Below, piece after piece: positions 18,655 to 27,254 of a stretch of 64,000 bases of DNA; position 1 is the stretch's first letter; each line of letters begins with the position of its first letter. The position numbers and the translations under genes are program-made. Under the pieces are notes generated by a model. The model was not told where the DNA came from. It saw only the letters and a list, made by a program, of their open reading frames with translations, and did not search any database. Origin of the DNA: Accumulibacter appositus (GTDB lineage Bacteria; Pseudomonadota; Gammaproteobacteria; Burkholderiales; Rhodocyclaceae); assembly GCF_035440685.1 (NCBI RefSeq), contig NZ_DAORMW010000011.1; one strand, written 5' to 3'.

Positions 18655-18705
18655 CGTCGATGATCGGGCGGTCGCGTGGCTCGCCGGGAAGCCCTCCAGC
18701 ACCTT

Positions 18706-19128
18706 CTACGATCCGCTGACCGAAACGGCCCAGGCGAGAATCGGCCGGAGTCGCGGCCCGAGCAGCGTTGCGGCTTCCTCGGCGCTCACCCAGCGGTACT
18801 CGTCATGCTCTGGCCTGCCGAGTTCCTCGCTGATCGGCAGGCTCAGTTCCTGCCGGGCGACGCGGGCGAGGAAGTAGGTGGCGACCTTGTCTCCCGAATA
18901 GATGGCGGTGTCCTGCGAGACCTCACCCCAGCACAGCTCGCATCGGGCAATGCCGGTTTCTTCGCGCAGCTCGCGAATCGCCGCCTCAAGCGGCGTCTCG
19001 TCGCCATCTGCCGCGCCTTTCGGGAAATCCCAGTTGGCGTAGGCGCGCAGCAGCAGATAGATCCGCTTTCCTTGCGCATCCGTGGCCGTCGGTACGACGC
19101 CGTAGGAGTGTCTTCTTACGGTTGGCAT
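18706..19128 (-). CDS. Nudix hydrolase, Ap4A-hydrolase type
   Basis: 140 residues with a complete Nudix box at about residues 38-60: G, five residues, E, then RELREETG, giving the Mg-binding glutamates. WDFPKGAADGDE just before the box is the pattern of bis(5'-nucleosyl)-tetraphosphatases, and HDEYRWVSAEEA is the usual C-terminal segment. The likely role is cleavage of dinucleoside polyphosphates or other NDP-X molecules. It lies 125 bases downstream of the unknown protein of the AAA+ operon on the same strand, so read-through is possible, but it is probably an independent housekeeping gene. Confidence 0.88.
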   Translation of the reverse strand: MPTVRRHSYGVVPTATDAQGKRIYLLLRAYANWDFPKGAADGDETPLEAAIRELREETGIARCELCWGEVSQDTAIYSGDKVATYFLARVARQELSLPISEELGRPEHDEYRWVSAEEAATLLGPRLRPILAWAVSVSGS

Positions 19129-19253
19129 GGCGTCTCCTCAAAAGCCTTCAGTTTGTGACGAGATGTCGCGAGCGATAAGCAGTTGAGCGATCGGCTGCGC
19201 AAAGCTCGGGTCGGCGGACTTGCTTCCCTTCCTGCGCCGCGCTCGCGCATTCC

Positions 19254-19979
19254 CTAAGCTTGAAAAGGCTCGTCGGAATCTGCCATTGATTCTTCTGAAA
19301 ACTCCGCGTTTTTCAGGGCCTCGAGTAGCTCGCTCTGACGTTCGCCGACACCAAAGAACGACAGTTCATAGGCAACGCTATGCAGAACCTGGATGAGGGT
19401 CGGCGGGCCGAAATTGATCTCTTCCATGGAGATTGCCTGGCCAGCCGCTTCTTTCGGAGCCCGGTCGTAAACGAACACCTTTGAAGTCCGCTCCAGTCGG
19501 AGAGGATAGTGCAGGCATGCCTGTACCGGAACGCCGAGCATGCACCACTCTTGTCGGTCGCCCACGCTGCGACCATTCGAAGCAGGCTCACCTTGAGGGA
19601 ACCCGACCCCTGACATGAACAGGCGCGTCATCGGCTCATAGGCCTTGGTACTCATATCAACGCTGCAATTGCGGGCAAGAAGCAAATATTCCACTTCGTC
19701 GGGGTCGTCGACGCCACTGCCGGAATCTGGCTCTTCGGCAAGAGCTTCCTGGATCAACTCCACTGCCCAAAACCGGCGAAGGACTTGTAGCAGGGGCGGG
19801 TTATTTTTCAGGAGCAGCAGAATATCGCGCAGGGTAACGCCATCGTCGAGGACCACCCGCTCGCAGAGGTACTCGATAGCAAGTTCGGATACGTCCGTCT
19901 CGGCGAGGTAGGGGTCCACATAGGACAGCAGGCCACCGACGCTCAGTCGGACGTGGCTGCCTTGCTCGATCATTTCCAT
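19254..19979 (-). CDS. Hypothetical protein, last gene of the AAA+/WYL operon
   Basis: 241 residues starting MEMIEQGSHVRLSVGGLLSY, with AAGGAG 7 bases before the ATG. It is mostly acidic. The helical N-terminus contains LCERVVLDDGVTLRDILLLL and ends KNNPPLLQVLRRFWAVELI. Later it has YLLLARNCSVD and a long helix GPPTLIQVLHSVAYELSFFG before an acidic tail. No family is recognised and no catalytic motif stands out. It lies 63 bases after the WYL regulator, in the same direction as the AAA+ ATPase and pseudophosphatase. That suggests a dedicated substrate or adaptor for the ATPase. Confidence 0.65.
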   Translation of the reverse strand: MEMIEQGSHVRLSVGGLLSYVDPYLAETDVSELAIEYLCERVVLDDGVTLRDILLLLKNNPPLLQVLRRFWAVELIQEALAEEPDSGSGVDDPDEVEYLLLARNCSVDMSTKAYEPMTRLFMSGVGFPQGEPASNGRSVGDRQEWCMLGVPVQACLHYPLRLERTSKVFVYDRAPKEAAGQAISMEEINFGPPTLIQVLHSVAYELSFFGVGERQSELLEALKNAEFSEESMADSDEPFQA

Positions 19980-20042
19980 TCATTTCTCCTTGGTGGCCTG
20001 TTGGTTATGCACTTGTCGGCATCGATTTCGTTCATCTGGCAG

Positions 20043-21092
20043 TTACTCCGTGAGTGAGGTCGAACCGCTTGTCGAGCCGCCGCGCTCTTCGTACTGCGCT
20101 GCCGCATGTTTGAGTGTCTCCGCGATCAATTCCCTGAGTTCCGGTGGCTCAAGAACTTCCACGTTATCGGCATAGCTCAGGAGCCACCAGAGGAGATGGC
20201 CGGAGAACTTCACCCGGGTTTTCAGGGTCACGCGCCCGTCGTCGCAAGGATGGAGGGTCTGCTGCTCGCCCAGCGATGTTTCGGCGAGACGTTCCGCGGT
20301 CTTCTGGCTGAAGATCGCCACCAGCTCAAGCGTGCTTCCGACCTTGATCGGGTAGGTCCGGCCGAAGCCAAGCTGCCCGGACTTGATGTAGGCGTCAATA
20401 TCGAACGCCGCCAGCGGAGGGCGGGCCAGCAAAGAGGGAGCGGCGCTCTGGATACGGTGCATCTGGATGTAGGTTTGGCTGCCGTCGTCGAGGTTTTTGT
20501 AGATCAGGTAAAGCACGACGCCCCGCTGGGTAAGCGCCAGGGGCAGGATCGTGGCCGGGAACGTCTGCTTGCCGCTTCGATCGCGATAGGTCACGCGTAG
20601 GGCTCTGTCATCCAACAGCGCTTCCCGAATCGCCCGGGCCACACCGGGAGACATGCTGGCCGGGTTGAGCATCTGGGTCGAATCGATGAGGCGGAATTTC
20701 TTCTTCCACGACCTCACCCTGGCGGGCGCCGCATCGAGCTTGCTCTCGGCGGCACGGAAAAACGGCGTCAGACTCTGCAGGGTGGCTTCGGGTAACAGCG
20801 ACTTGAGATTTTGCTCGATCATGTAGAAGGCCAGTGCCTGTTCCGCCGTCAAGCCAGGCAACCACATGCGGGGGACGTCCTGCCATGACCAATAGTAGGT
20901 CTTTCCCTCGGCCCGGTAGTGAATATCAAAATCTTCGCTGAGCGCTTGCAGGTCGCGTTCAACGGTTCTCTTGCCAACAGCCTCGCGCGTCTGTTCGACG
21001 AGAATCCGGTGGATTTCTTCGGTTGACTTCGCCTGCCCACGCGCTTGCGGAACAAGCGTCAGGATGATCCACTGCCGTTTCACCTGGTTCAT
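20043..21092 (-). CDS. WYL-domain transcriptional regulator (YafY type)
   Basis: 349 residues. Residues 1-60 form a winged helix-turn-helix (MNQVKRQWIILTLVPQARGQ ... GKRTVERDLQALSEDF). A WYL-type sensor occupies roughly residues 150-220 (ALRVTYRDRSGKQTFPATIL, VVLYLIYKNLDDGSQTYIQM, RIQSA), and a C-terminal WCX extension includes KTRVKFSGHLLWWLLSYADN. WYL proteins bind nucleic-acid-type ligands or nucleotides and often regulate defence and DNA-repair loci. It is the third gene of the operon, 40 bases after the pseudophosphatase, so it probably autoregulates the cluster. A broken relative lies at 8711-8937. Confidence 0.88.
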   Translation of the reverse strand: MNQVKRQWIILTLVPQARGQAKSTEEIHRILVEQTREAVGKRTVERDLQALSEDFDIHYRAEGKTYYWSWQDVPRMWLPGLTAEQALAFYMIEQNLKSLLPEATLQSLTPFFRAAESKLDAAPARVRSWKKKFRLIDSTQMLNPASMSPGVARAIREALLDDRALRVTYRDRSGKQTFPATILPLALTQRGVVLYLIYKNLDDGSQTYIQMHRIQSAAPSLLARPPLAAFDIDAYIKSGQLGFGRTYPIKVGSTLELVAIFSQKTAERLAETSLGEQQTLHPCDDGRVTLKTRVKFSGHLLWWLLSYADNVEVLEPPELRELIAETLKHAAAQYEERGGSTSGSTSLTE

Positions 21093-21132
21093 AGATTCGA
21101 ACCTTCATCGACCGACCCGGAAGCCGGACACC

Positions 21133-21711
21133 TCATCGCTCACCTGTCATCGACAAAACCGGCTGGTAGCTCATGACGAACCATTCCTGGATCGCTGTCT
21201 CAATCGTATCCGGGCGTGCCAGCCGCACCTGCACTATTGCCTCCTCCGCCGACATGCCGGACTCGATCAGCAAGTAAGCGGCGATGGTTCCCGTTTGGCC
21301 CAGACCGCCCTTGCCGTGCAGAAAGACGCGCTGACCCGCCTGTAGCGTGCTCATGATTTCTCGGCCCAGCTCCGGCCAGCGTTCGTTGAAGGATTTTCCG
21401 GGAAGGGAGATGTCAGGGATAGGCAGGTGACGCAATTTCATGCCCAGGCGATCGACATCATCGGGCAGTGTCGCCACCTGGAGCTCCTCGAATTCATGCG
21501 CCTCAACGAGGGAGATTATCATGCGGCTACCCCATTGATGAATGCGGGCCAGGTCGGCGGCAAGGTCGCGCTGCCAATGTCCTGCTTTGGCATTGCGCTG
21601 CTTCTTGCCGGGGCAGAACGACATACCGATCAAGGCGCAGCCGCCGGCAGGCTGAACAGCGTCGATGCGGATCGGATCGGTGTCACTGGTGCGGTCGAGC
21701 GAAGGGTTCAT
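21133..21711 (-). CDS. Dual-specificity-phosphatase-like protein with inactivated P-loop
   Basis: 192 residues, starting 5 bases after the AAA+ stop codon. The fold is that of CDKN3-type dual-specificity phosphatases: IISLVEAHEFEEL, LPIPDISLPGK with the usual acid-loop Asp (D100), and the P-loop at residues 130-141. That loop should read H-C-x-G-G-x-G-R-x-G but is HGKGGLGQTG here. The nucleophilic cysteine is replaced by Gly133 and the phosphate-binding arginine by Gln139. On sequence it cannot be a cysteine phosphatase, so it is more likely a phospho-binding or regulatory pseudoenzyme. The start at 21711 is chosen over a frame extending into the ATPase gene because AGG lies just upstream and overlap is avoided. 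Confidence 0.8.
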   Translation of the reverse strand: MNPSLDRTSDTDPIRIDAVQPAGGCALIGMSFCPGKKQRNAKAGHWQRDLAADLARIHQWGSRMIISLVEAHEFEELQVATLPDDVDRLGMKLRHLPIPDISLPGKSFNERWPELGREIMSTLQAGQRVFLHGKGGLGQTGTIAAYLLIESGMSAEEAIVQVRLARPDTIETAIQEWFVMSYQPVLSMTGER

Positions 21712-21716
21712 GCTGC

Positions 21717-23975
21717 CTAGCTCAGAAAGCCGATGGACGTCGTCTTGGCACCTTTTTTCACGGCGCACTCGCGTTCAAGGCACTGCAAGAAGTTCTCCGC
21801 CGTATAGCGCTCACCGAGCAGGCGTTCCTGGCGTTGCACGGTTGCGAAATCGCCGGGAGTCGCGGCAGTCAGTTTCTGGAGCGCCTGGCGAAGCGGCGGC
21901 GTGAGAGGCGCGGTGGGGCTGCCAAAGACGATCTCGGCAAACAAGGCCTCGACCTGCTGCGGCGTCAGCGCATCAAAGCGCAGCTTGAAGGTGAAGCGGC
22001 GCATGGCTGCTTCGTCCACATCGTTCATCAGGTTGGTGGTGCAAATGAAAATGCCGTTGAAGGCTTCCATTTGTTGCAGGAGCTCGTTGACCTGGGTGAC
22101 TTCCCACGAGCGCTGAGCCTGTTGCCGGCTGCGAAGAAAGCTGTCGGCCTCGTCGAGCAGAAGGACTGCGCCTTCCTGACTGGCTTCATGGAACATGCGG
22201 GCAATGTTCTTTTCCGCTTCGCCGACGTACTTGCCAAGCAGGTCGGAAGCGCGCTTGATGGCCAGCGGACGACCAATGGCGTCGGCCAGATGACGGGCCA
22301 GAGAAGTCTTGCCGGAGCCCGGAACGCCGTGGAAGCAGAGGGTGGCGGCGGCGTTGCGGCGCAGCGCCTGCTCGATTTTTTCGAGCGGCAGGTCGCTATC
22401 AAGGTTGAGATAGGCAAAGTTGCAGGGGCTGGCGCTGACCAGCTGGCTGTTGATCGAGAAGCTGCGGCCCATGGCGGTCTGGCTGGCCTTGATCGCCTGC
22501 AGGAAAACCGACTCGTCGATCTCGCCGGAATTCGTGTTGCAAAGCAGGGCGAAGCGGCTGGCCTGGTTGACCTGTGCGGGCGACAAACTCTCGTCGGTGG
22601 CCAGCGCGGTCACCAGACTGTCGCTGACAACGGCACTTTCCAGACAGCGCCTGATGACGCGCTCGCGGACCGCTTTCGGCGGCGTCCGGAATTCAATGTG
22701 AAAGCTGAAGCGACGCAGAAAGGCGTCATCGATGGCGTCGATGGAATTGGTAATCCAGATCGCGGGAACCGGCGAATGCTCGAGTTGCTGATTGAGCCAG
22801 GCCTTCGGCTGATCGGAGCGCGAGCTGGAACGGCCGCGTCCAAACAGAGACGAGAAGCTCGGGCCCAAATCGGGAAAAACATCTTCGATTTCATCAAAGA
22901 TGACCAGCGACCGCTCGCGTTCGGATAGAAAGCGTTGCGCGACGGCAAAGCAGTTCAGGCGATTCTTGCCAGCGACCGGATCGCCATCGCTGTCGGCGGA
23001 GCGGACATCGAAGGCCGCCAGGCCTGCGTGCTCGGCGAGCAAGCGCGCAAACTCGGATTTCCCGGTGCCGGGAGCACCGTAGAGGAGAACGTTGGCCCCT
23101 TGCTTCCGACCATTTGCCACGTTCTTCAGGTAAGTCACCAGCCAGGCGAACTCACGCTCCATATGGGGATAGTCGTGTGCCGCGAGGCCGGCGGCCGGTG
23201 CGGGCTGGAGAACGGCGCGCAGCATGTCTTCCGGGGTCGTAAACTCCTCTACCAGGAAGGTCTGGCCGACGTTATCGAGACGCAGAAAGTCTTCGAGATC
23301 GTTGGGTGTGCTGTCCAGCGTGACCAGGCCATAGGCGCGCAGGGTGGCGTTCGCCCGCAGCGCCTTCTTGACGGCTGCGGTGGGCGCGTCAATGGCGGCG
23401 GCGACCAGGCCATAGGCCTCGGCGGGAGCAAATCCACTGACCGTGCGCAGAAACCTGCGGAACTGCTCATGGCCGCGCGTTTCCACGAAGTCGAGCAGCC
23501 TGCTCTCGACCGGCTCCAGGTCGAGCAGCTTGACCAGCAGTGGAATGTTGCGGTTGCCGGGAGCTTTGAGCGCAGTCTTGGGTTTCAGGCGCGCGAGGTT
23601 GTCTTCCAGCGCACCGACGATCAGCTTGGGGCTCTTGGCGTACAGCCGAGAAATGGTGTCTTCGTAGGTGCTCCACTGCTGACGGCTCTTGAGCAGTGCG
23701 CCGATGTTGGCTGCTGCACCACCTTGGTTGGTGACTGCGGGGGCTTCTTCGTCGGTGTTAGCGGTCAGGGCAAGATGCAGGGCGTGACTAATCTGCTGTG
23801 GCCAAACCACTTGCTTGCCGAGCATCCGCAGCCAGGGCTCGCAGTCATCTACCTGGGAGGCAAGAATTTCCGGATGATGCAGCAGGATATGCAGGGCGAA
23901 AACCGCACCGCGGCCAGCAAGCCGACCCGCCGCTCCGTTCGCGGGCGTACTCCGGAAATCCGCATAACTATCCAT
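21717..23975 (-). CDS. Double-AAA+ ATPase
   Basis: 752 residues from an ATG with AAGGAG 7 bases upstream. The N-terminal 280 residues are helical and unassigned. AAA+ module 1 has Walker A YGAPGTGKSEFARLL (about residue 298) and Walker B LVIFDEIEDVF (about 358), with sensor ITNSIDAID and arginine finger DAFLRRFSF. Module 2 has Walker A GVPGSGKTSLARHL (about 549), pore-loop-like KYVGEAEKNI, Walker B VLLLDEADSFL (about 603) and AAMRRFTFKL. The layout recalls Cdc48/ClpX-like remodellers, so an unfoldase role on a protein or nucleoprotein target is inferred. It is the first gene of a four-gene operon; a promoter should lie upstream in 23976-24230. Confidence 0.82.
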   Translation of the reverse strand: MDSYADFRSTPANGAAGRLAGRGAVFALHILLHHPEILASQVDDCEPWLRMLGKQVVWPQQISHALHLALTANTDEEAPAVTNQGGAAANIGALLKSRQQWSTYEDTISRLYAKSPKLIVGALEDNLARLKPKTALKAPGNRNIPLLVKLLDLEPVESRLLDFVETRGHEQFRRFLRTVSGFAPAEAYGLVAAAIDAPTAAVKKALRANATLRAYGLVTLDSTPNDLEDFLRLDNVGQTFLVEEFTTPEDMLRAVLQPAPAAGLAAHDYPHMEREFAWLVTYLKNVANGRKQGANVLLYGAPGTGKSEFARLLAEHAGLAAFDVRSADSDGDPVAGKNRLNCFAVAQRFLSERERSLVIFDEIEDVFPDLGPSFSSLFGRGRSSSRSDQPKAWLNQQLEHSPVPAIWITNSIDAIDDAFLRRFSFHIEFRTPPKAVRERVIRRCLESAVVSDSLVTALATDESLSPAQVNQASRFALLCNTNSGEIDESVFLQAIKASQTAMGRSFSINSQLVSASPCNFAYLNLDSDLPLEKIEQALRRNAAATLCFHGVPGSGKTSLARHLADAIGRPLAIKRASDLLGKYVGEAEKNIARMFHEASQEGAVLLLDEADSFLRSRQQAQRSWEVTQVNELLQQMEAFNGIFICTTNLMNDVDEAAMRRFTFKLRFDALTPQQVEALFAEIVFGSPTAPLTPPLRQALQKLTAATPGDFATVQRQERLLGERYTAENFLQCLERECAVKKGAKTTSIGFLS

Positions 23976-24232
23976 TCCTGGCTCCTTGTTTGGTTGATGG
24001 TACCCAGCGTAAAACCACATGCGTCAGCTTATGTCGCATGGAGTCTGGGCCGCTGCAGGTCCAAGAATCCAGCGGGCAGATGGAGAGGGTTACAGGGGCA
24101 AGCGTGACGCTCTGGTGTAGGGATGTGGCGAGGTGGTGTGTGCTTTTTTTCCGGCTGGTGTAGCGTTGCACTCTTGACGAGCTTTTTTCAGGCGGCGTGA
24201 AACCTTGTGAAGGCTGAGGTTCCAGGCTGCGT

Positions 24233-24282
24233 TTCGCACCACGCCAACATGCTCGTCGTCACCTATTGGCGTGGTGTGCGAA
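24233..24282. repeat. Long imperfect inverted repeat between divergent blocks
   Basis: TTCGCACCACGCCAA (24233-24247) pairs with TTGGCGTGGTGTGCGAA (24266-24282), with a two-base bulge and an 18-base loop. It lies in the roughly 400-base gap between the TetR gene and the AAA+ operon. It could be a transcription barrier for the tetR end or an operator; no T-run follows. Confidence 0.6.
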
Positions 24283-24297
24283 CGAACAGCTTTTATC

Positions 24298-24313
24298 GCC
24301 CGATGAATCGGGC
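24298..24313. repeat. REP-like short palindrome
   Basis: GCCCGAT-GA-ATCGGGC is a perfect 7-bp palindrome, followed by TCCTACA. Palindromes of this kind with a gctcctaca tail are typical of dispersed REP-type elements in GC-rich Proteobacteria. Only one copy was seen in this window. Confidence 0.45.
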
Positions 24314-24383
24314 TCCTACATGGGCAGGCGCGTCGTTCTTTGGGTGGGAGTGATTCATTGGGCGATGTCTTACCAGAGGTGCG

Positions 24384-24992
24384 TCAGCGCTCGCCTCGGT
24401 TGCCAGGAGGTGCGCCGAGCAGCAGCGCCAGCGCACTGTCGGCGAGTTCATCCAGCGAAAGCTTGCCGTCGGCACGATACCAGTGCTTCGACCAGTTGAG
24501 CATGCCGAACAGCAGCAGTCGCACCGGGGGCGTGGCGGAGGCGATCCTGCCGGCCTGCGCCAGTTCGTCGAGCGTCTCTTGCCACGGCACTTGGTAGCGG
24601 TCGAAGGCGGCGGCGATTTCCGCGTGCGCGGCGGCGTCGAGGGCGCGCGTTTCGCCGAGCAGCATCGGCGCCGGGCACTCGCCTTCGAGCAGGGTGCCGA
24701 GGTGGGTGCGGACCAGTATGCGCAGCCGCTGCTCGGGTTCGCCGACGCCGTCGATGGCGGCGAGCAGGCGCGTGTAGCCGGCGTCGAGGCCCTCGACCAT
24801 CGCCGTCTTCAACAGCTCCTGTTTGCTGCGAAAGTGATAGAAGGGGCTGCCCGAGCGCATGCCGACGGCGTCGGCGATGTCGCGCGTGGTGGTGGCGTCG
24901 AAGCCCTTTTCGACGAACAGCCGTGCCGCGGCGCGCAGCAACTCGGCGCGGCGATTGGGCTCGAGCCCGGCTTCTGCCTTTCGTCTCGGCAT
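24384..24992 (-). CDS. TetR family transcriptional regulator
   Basis: 202 residues. The N-terminal helix-turn-helix is canonical: RAELLRAAARLFVEKGFDAT, TTRDIADAVGMRSGSPFYHF, RSKQELL. The C-terminal ligand domain is helical with a LLFGMLNWSKHWYR segment typical of TetR_C regulators that respond to acyl-CoA or similar ligands. It is 60 bases downstream of the dienoyl-CoA reductase gene on the same strand, so it is probably its regulator and may sense fatty-acid breakdown intermediates (inference). Confidence 0.88.
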   Translation of the reverse strand: MPRRKAEAGLEPNRRAELLRAAARLFVEKGFDATTTRDIADAVGMRSGSPFYHFRSKQELLKTAMVEGLDAGYTRLLAAIDGVGEPEQRLRILVRTHLGTLLEGECPAPMLLGETRALDAAAHAEIAAAFDRYQVPWQETLDELAQAGRIASATPPVRLLLFGMLNWSKHWYRADGKLSLDELADSALALLLGAPPGNRGER

Positions 24993-25052
24993 CGGCTCAA
25001 GCCGGACCGAGGGCGTACGGCGCGCGCGGCGTGGCGCGCAGGCGGGTGATCG

Positions 25053-27110
25053 TCACAGCGCTGCCGCGACCCGCGTCCCCTGGTCGATGGCGCGTTTGGC
25101 GTCGAGTTCGGTGGCCACGTCGGCGCCGCCGATCAGCGTCACCGGGATGCCGGCGGCCTGCAGCGGCGCGAGCAGTTCGCGGCGCGATTCCTGGCCGGCG
25201 CAGACGACGACGGTGTCGACCGCCAGCGTCGTGGCCTGGCCGTCGACGGTGATGTGCAGGCCGGCGTCGTCGATGCGCTCGTAGTTCACGCCGCCGATCA
25301 TCTGTACGCCGCGCTTCTTGAGCAGGGTGCGGCGAATCCAGCCGGTGGTCTTGGCCAGGCCGTCACCGACTTTCGACGACTTGCGCTGGAGCAGAAAGAC
25401 TTGCCGTGGTGCGGGCTCGTCGAGCGGCGGCTTGAGGCCACCACGGTGCGCGTAGCTCGGGTCGATTCCCCATTCGTCGTTGAAGCGTTCGGCCTCGCTC
25501 CTGTCGTCATGCGCGTGGGTCAGGAACTCGCCGATGTCGAAGCCGATGCCGCCGGCGCCGATGATCGCCACGCGTTTTCCGGCGACCTTGCGGCCTTCGA
25601 CGATGTCGACGTAGCTGGCCACCTTGTCGCTGTCGATCCCGGCGATTGGCGGCTGGCGCGGGGTGATGCCGGTGGCCAGCACGACGTGGTCGAAGCCGCC
25701 GGCCTTGAGTAGTTCGGCATCGACGCGCTGGTTCAACTGCAGGGTGACGCCGCTGGTTTCGATGCGCCGGCCGAAGTAACGTAGCGTCTCGGCGAAATCC
25801 TCTTTGCCGGGGATGCGCCTGGCGAGGTTGAACTGGCCACCAATCTGTTCGGCGGCGTCGAACAGCGTCACCGCGTGGCCGCGTTCGGCGGCGGTGGTGG
25901 CGCAGGCCATGCCGGCTGGCCCGGCGCCGACGACGGCAATCTTCCTGCGCGCAGCCGTTTTTTCGATGCTCAGCTCGGTTTCGTGGCAGGCGCGCGGGTT
26001 GACCAGGCAGCTGCTCAACTTGCCGTTGAAGATATGATCCAGGCACGCCTGGTTGCAGGCGATGCAGGTGTTGATCTCGTCGCCCCGGTTGGCTGCCGCC
26101 TTGTTCACGAAGTCGGCGTCGGCGAGGAAGGGGCGGGCCATCGAGACCATGTCGGCGCAGCCCGAGGCCAGCACCTCCTCGGCGACCTCGGGCGTATTGA
26201 TGCGGTTGGTGGTGATCAAGGGAACGTTCACCGCGCCCTTCAAACGCTTGGTCACCCAGGCGAAAGCGGCGCGCGGGACCATCGTGGCGATGGTCGGGAT
26301 GCGCGCCTCGTGCCAGCCGATGCCGGTATTGATCAGCGTCGCGCCGGCGGCTTCGATGGCCTGCGCGAGCTGCACCACTTCCTCCCAGCTGCTGCCGCCT
26401 TCGACCAGGTCGAGCATCGACAGGCGGAAAATGATGATGAAGTTCGGGCCGACTTTCTCGCGTGTCGCGCGCACCGTCTCGACCGCGAAGCGGATGCGGT
26501 TTTCGAAGGAGCCGCCCCACTGGTCGTCGCGCTTGTTGGTCTGCTGGGCGATGAACTGGTTGATCAGGTAGCCCTCGGAACCCATGATCTCGACACCATC
26601 GTAACCGGCTTTCTGCGCCAGCTGCGCGCAGCGCACGTAGTCGCGGATCGTCTTGCGGATTCCCCATTCGCTCAGCGCGCGCGGCGTAAAGCGGTTGATC
26701 GGCGCGCGCAGTTTCGACGGTGCCACGTTCAAGGGGTGGTAGGCATAGCGGCCGGTATGCAGGATCTGCAAGGCGATCTTGCCGTCGGCGGCATGCACCG
26801 CCTCGGTGATCAGGCGGTGCTTGCGCACCTGCCAGGGAAAGCTGAGCTGCGAACCGAAGTGGTAGACCCGCCCGGCCAGATTGGGCGAGAAACCGCCGGT
26901 GACGATCAGCCCGGCGCCGCCGCGGGCGCGTTCGGCATAGAAGGCGGCCATACGTTCGAAGCCGTTTTTTTCCTCTTCCAAGCCGGTGTGCATCGAACCC
27001 ATCAGTACGCGATTCTTGAGCGTCGTGAAGCCGAGATCAAGCGGGGCGAGTAGCTGCGGGTAGGGGGAAGGCGATGGGGGAGGTACGGCGGTGCCGGTGT
27101 TCTGGGTCAT
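25053..27110 (-). CDS. fadH: NADPH-dependent 2,4-dienoyl-CoA reductase
   Basis: 685 residues, full length for FadH, which reduces 2,4-dienoyl-CoA during beta-oxidation of unsaturated fatty acids using FMN, FAD and a 4Fe-4S cluster. An old-yellow-enzyme barrel covers the first 370 residues (LGFTTLKNRVLMGSMHTGLE, GGAGLIVTGGFSPN, YDGVEIMGSEGYLINQF). The cluster ligands are CIACNQACLD and a later Cys in SSCLVNPRAC. The FAD site is VVGAGPAGMACATTAAERGH, and a second nucleotide motif is IIGAGGIGFDIGEF. The ATG at 27110 is preferred; an upstream TTG frame to 27134 has no ribosome-binding site. A TetR gene follows. Confidence 0.92.
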   Translation of the reverse strand: MTQNTGTAVPPPSPSPYPQLLAPLDLGFTTLKNRVLMGSMHTGLEEEKNGFERMAAFYAERARGGAGLIVTGGFSPNLAGRVYHFGSQLSFPWQVRKHRLITEAVHAADGKIALQILHTGRYAYHPLNVAPSKLRAPINRFTPRALSEWGIRKTIRDYVRCAQLAQKAGYDGVEIMGSEGYLINQFIAQQTNKRDDQWGGSFENRIRFAVETVRATREKVGPNFIIIFRLSMLDLVEGGSSWEEVVQLAQAIEAAGATLINTGIGWHEARIPTIATMVPRAAFAWVTKRLKGAVNVPLITTNRINTPEVAEEVLASGCADMVSMARPFLADADFVNKAAANRGDEINTCIACNQACLDHIFNGKLSSCLVNPRACHETELSIEKTAARRKIAVVGAGPAGMACATTAAERGHAVTLFDAAEQIGGQFNLARRIPGKEDFAETLRYFGRRIETSGVTLQLNQRVDAELLKAGGFDHVVLATGITPRQPPIAGIDSDKVASYVDIVEGRKVAGKRVAIIGAGGIGFDIGEFLTHAHDDRSEAERFNDEWGIDPSYAHRGGLKPPLDEPAPRQVFLLQRKSSKVGDGLAKTTGWIRRTLLKKRGVQMIGGVNYERIDDAGLHITVDGQATTLAVDTVVVCAGQESRRELLAPLQAAGIPVTLIGGADVATELDAKRAIDQGTRVAAAL

Positions 27111-27254
27111 GACGTGGGTTCCGGAAGAGGGCAAAAGCCGATGAAGAAAGCAAGCGCTTGGTTATTGTTCCGGAAGCAGGTATGGATTGCAAGCGCGGGG
27201 CTGCGCGACCGTCGTGTCCTGGCCGCGCCAGGGCGAGCAAGGCAATCGCTCCGT

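Noticed and set aside
21468..22928. Plus-strand open frame of nearly 490 codons
   Set aside because: Antisense to the pseudophosphatase and AAA+ genes, whose Walker motifs are in the minus frame; high GC creates the open frame.
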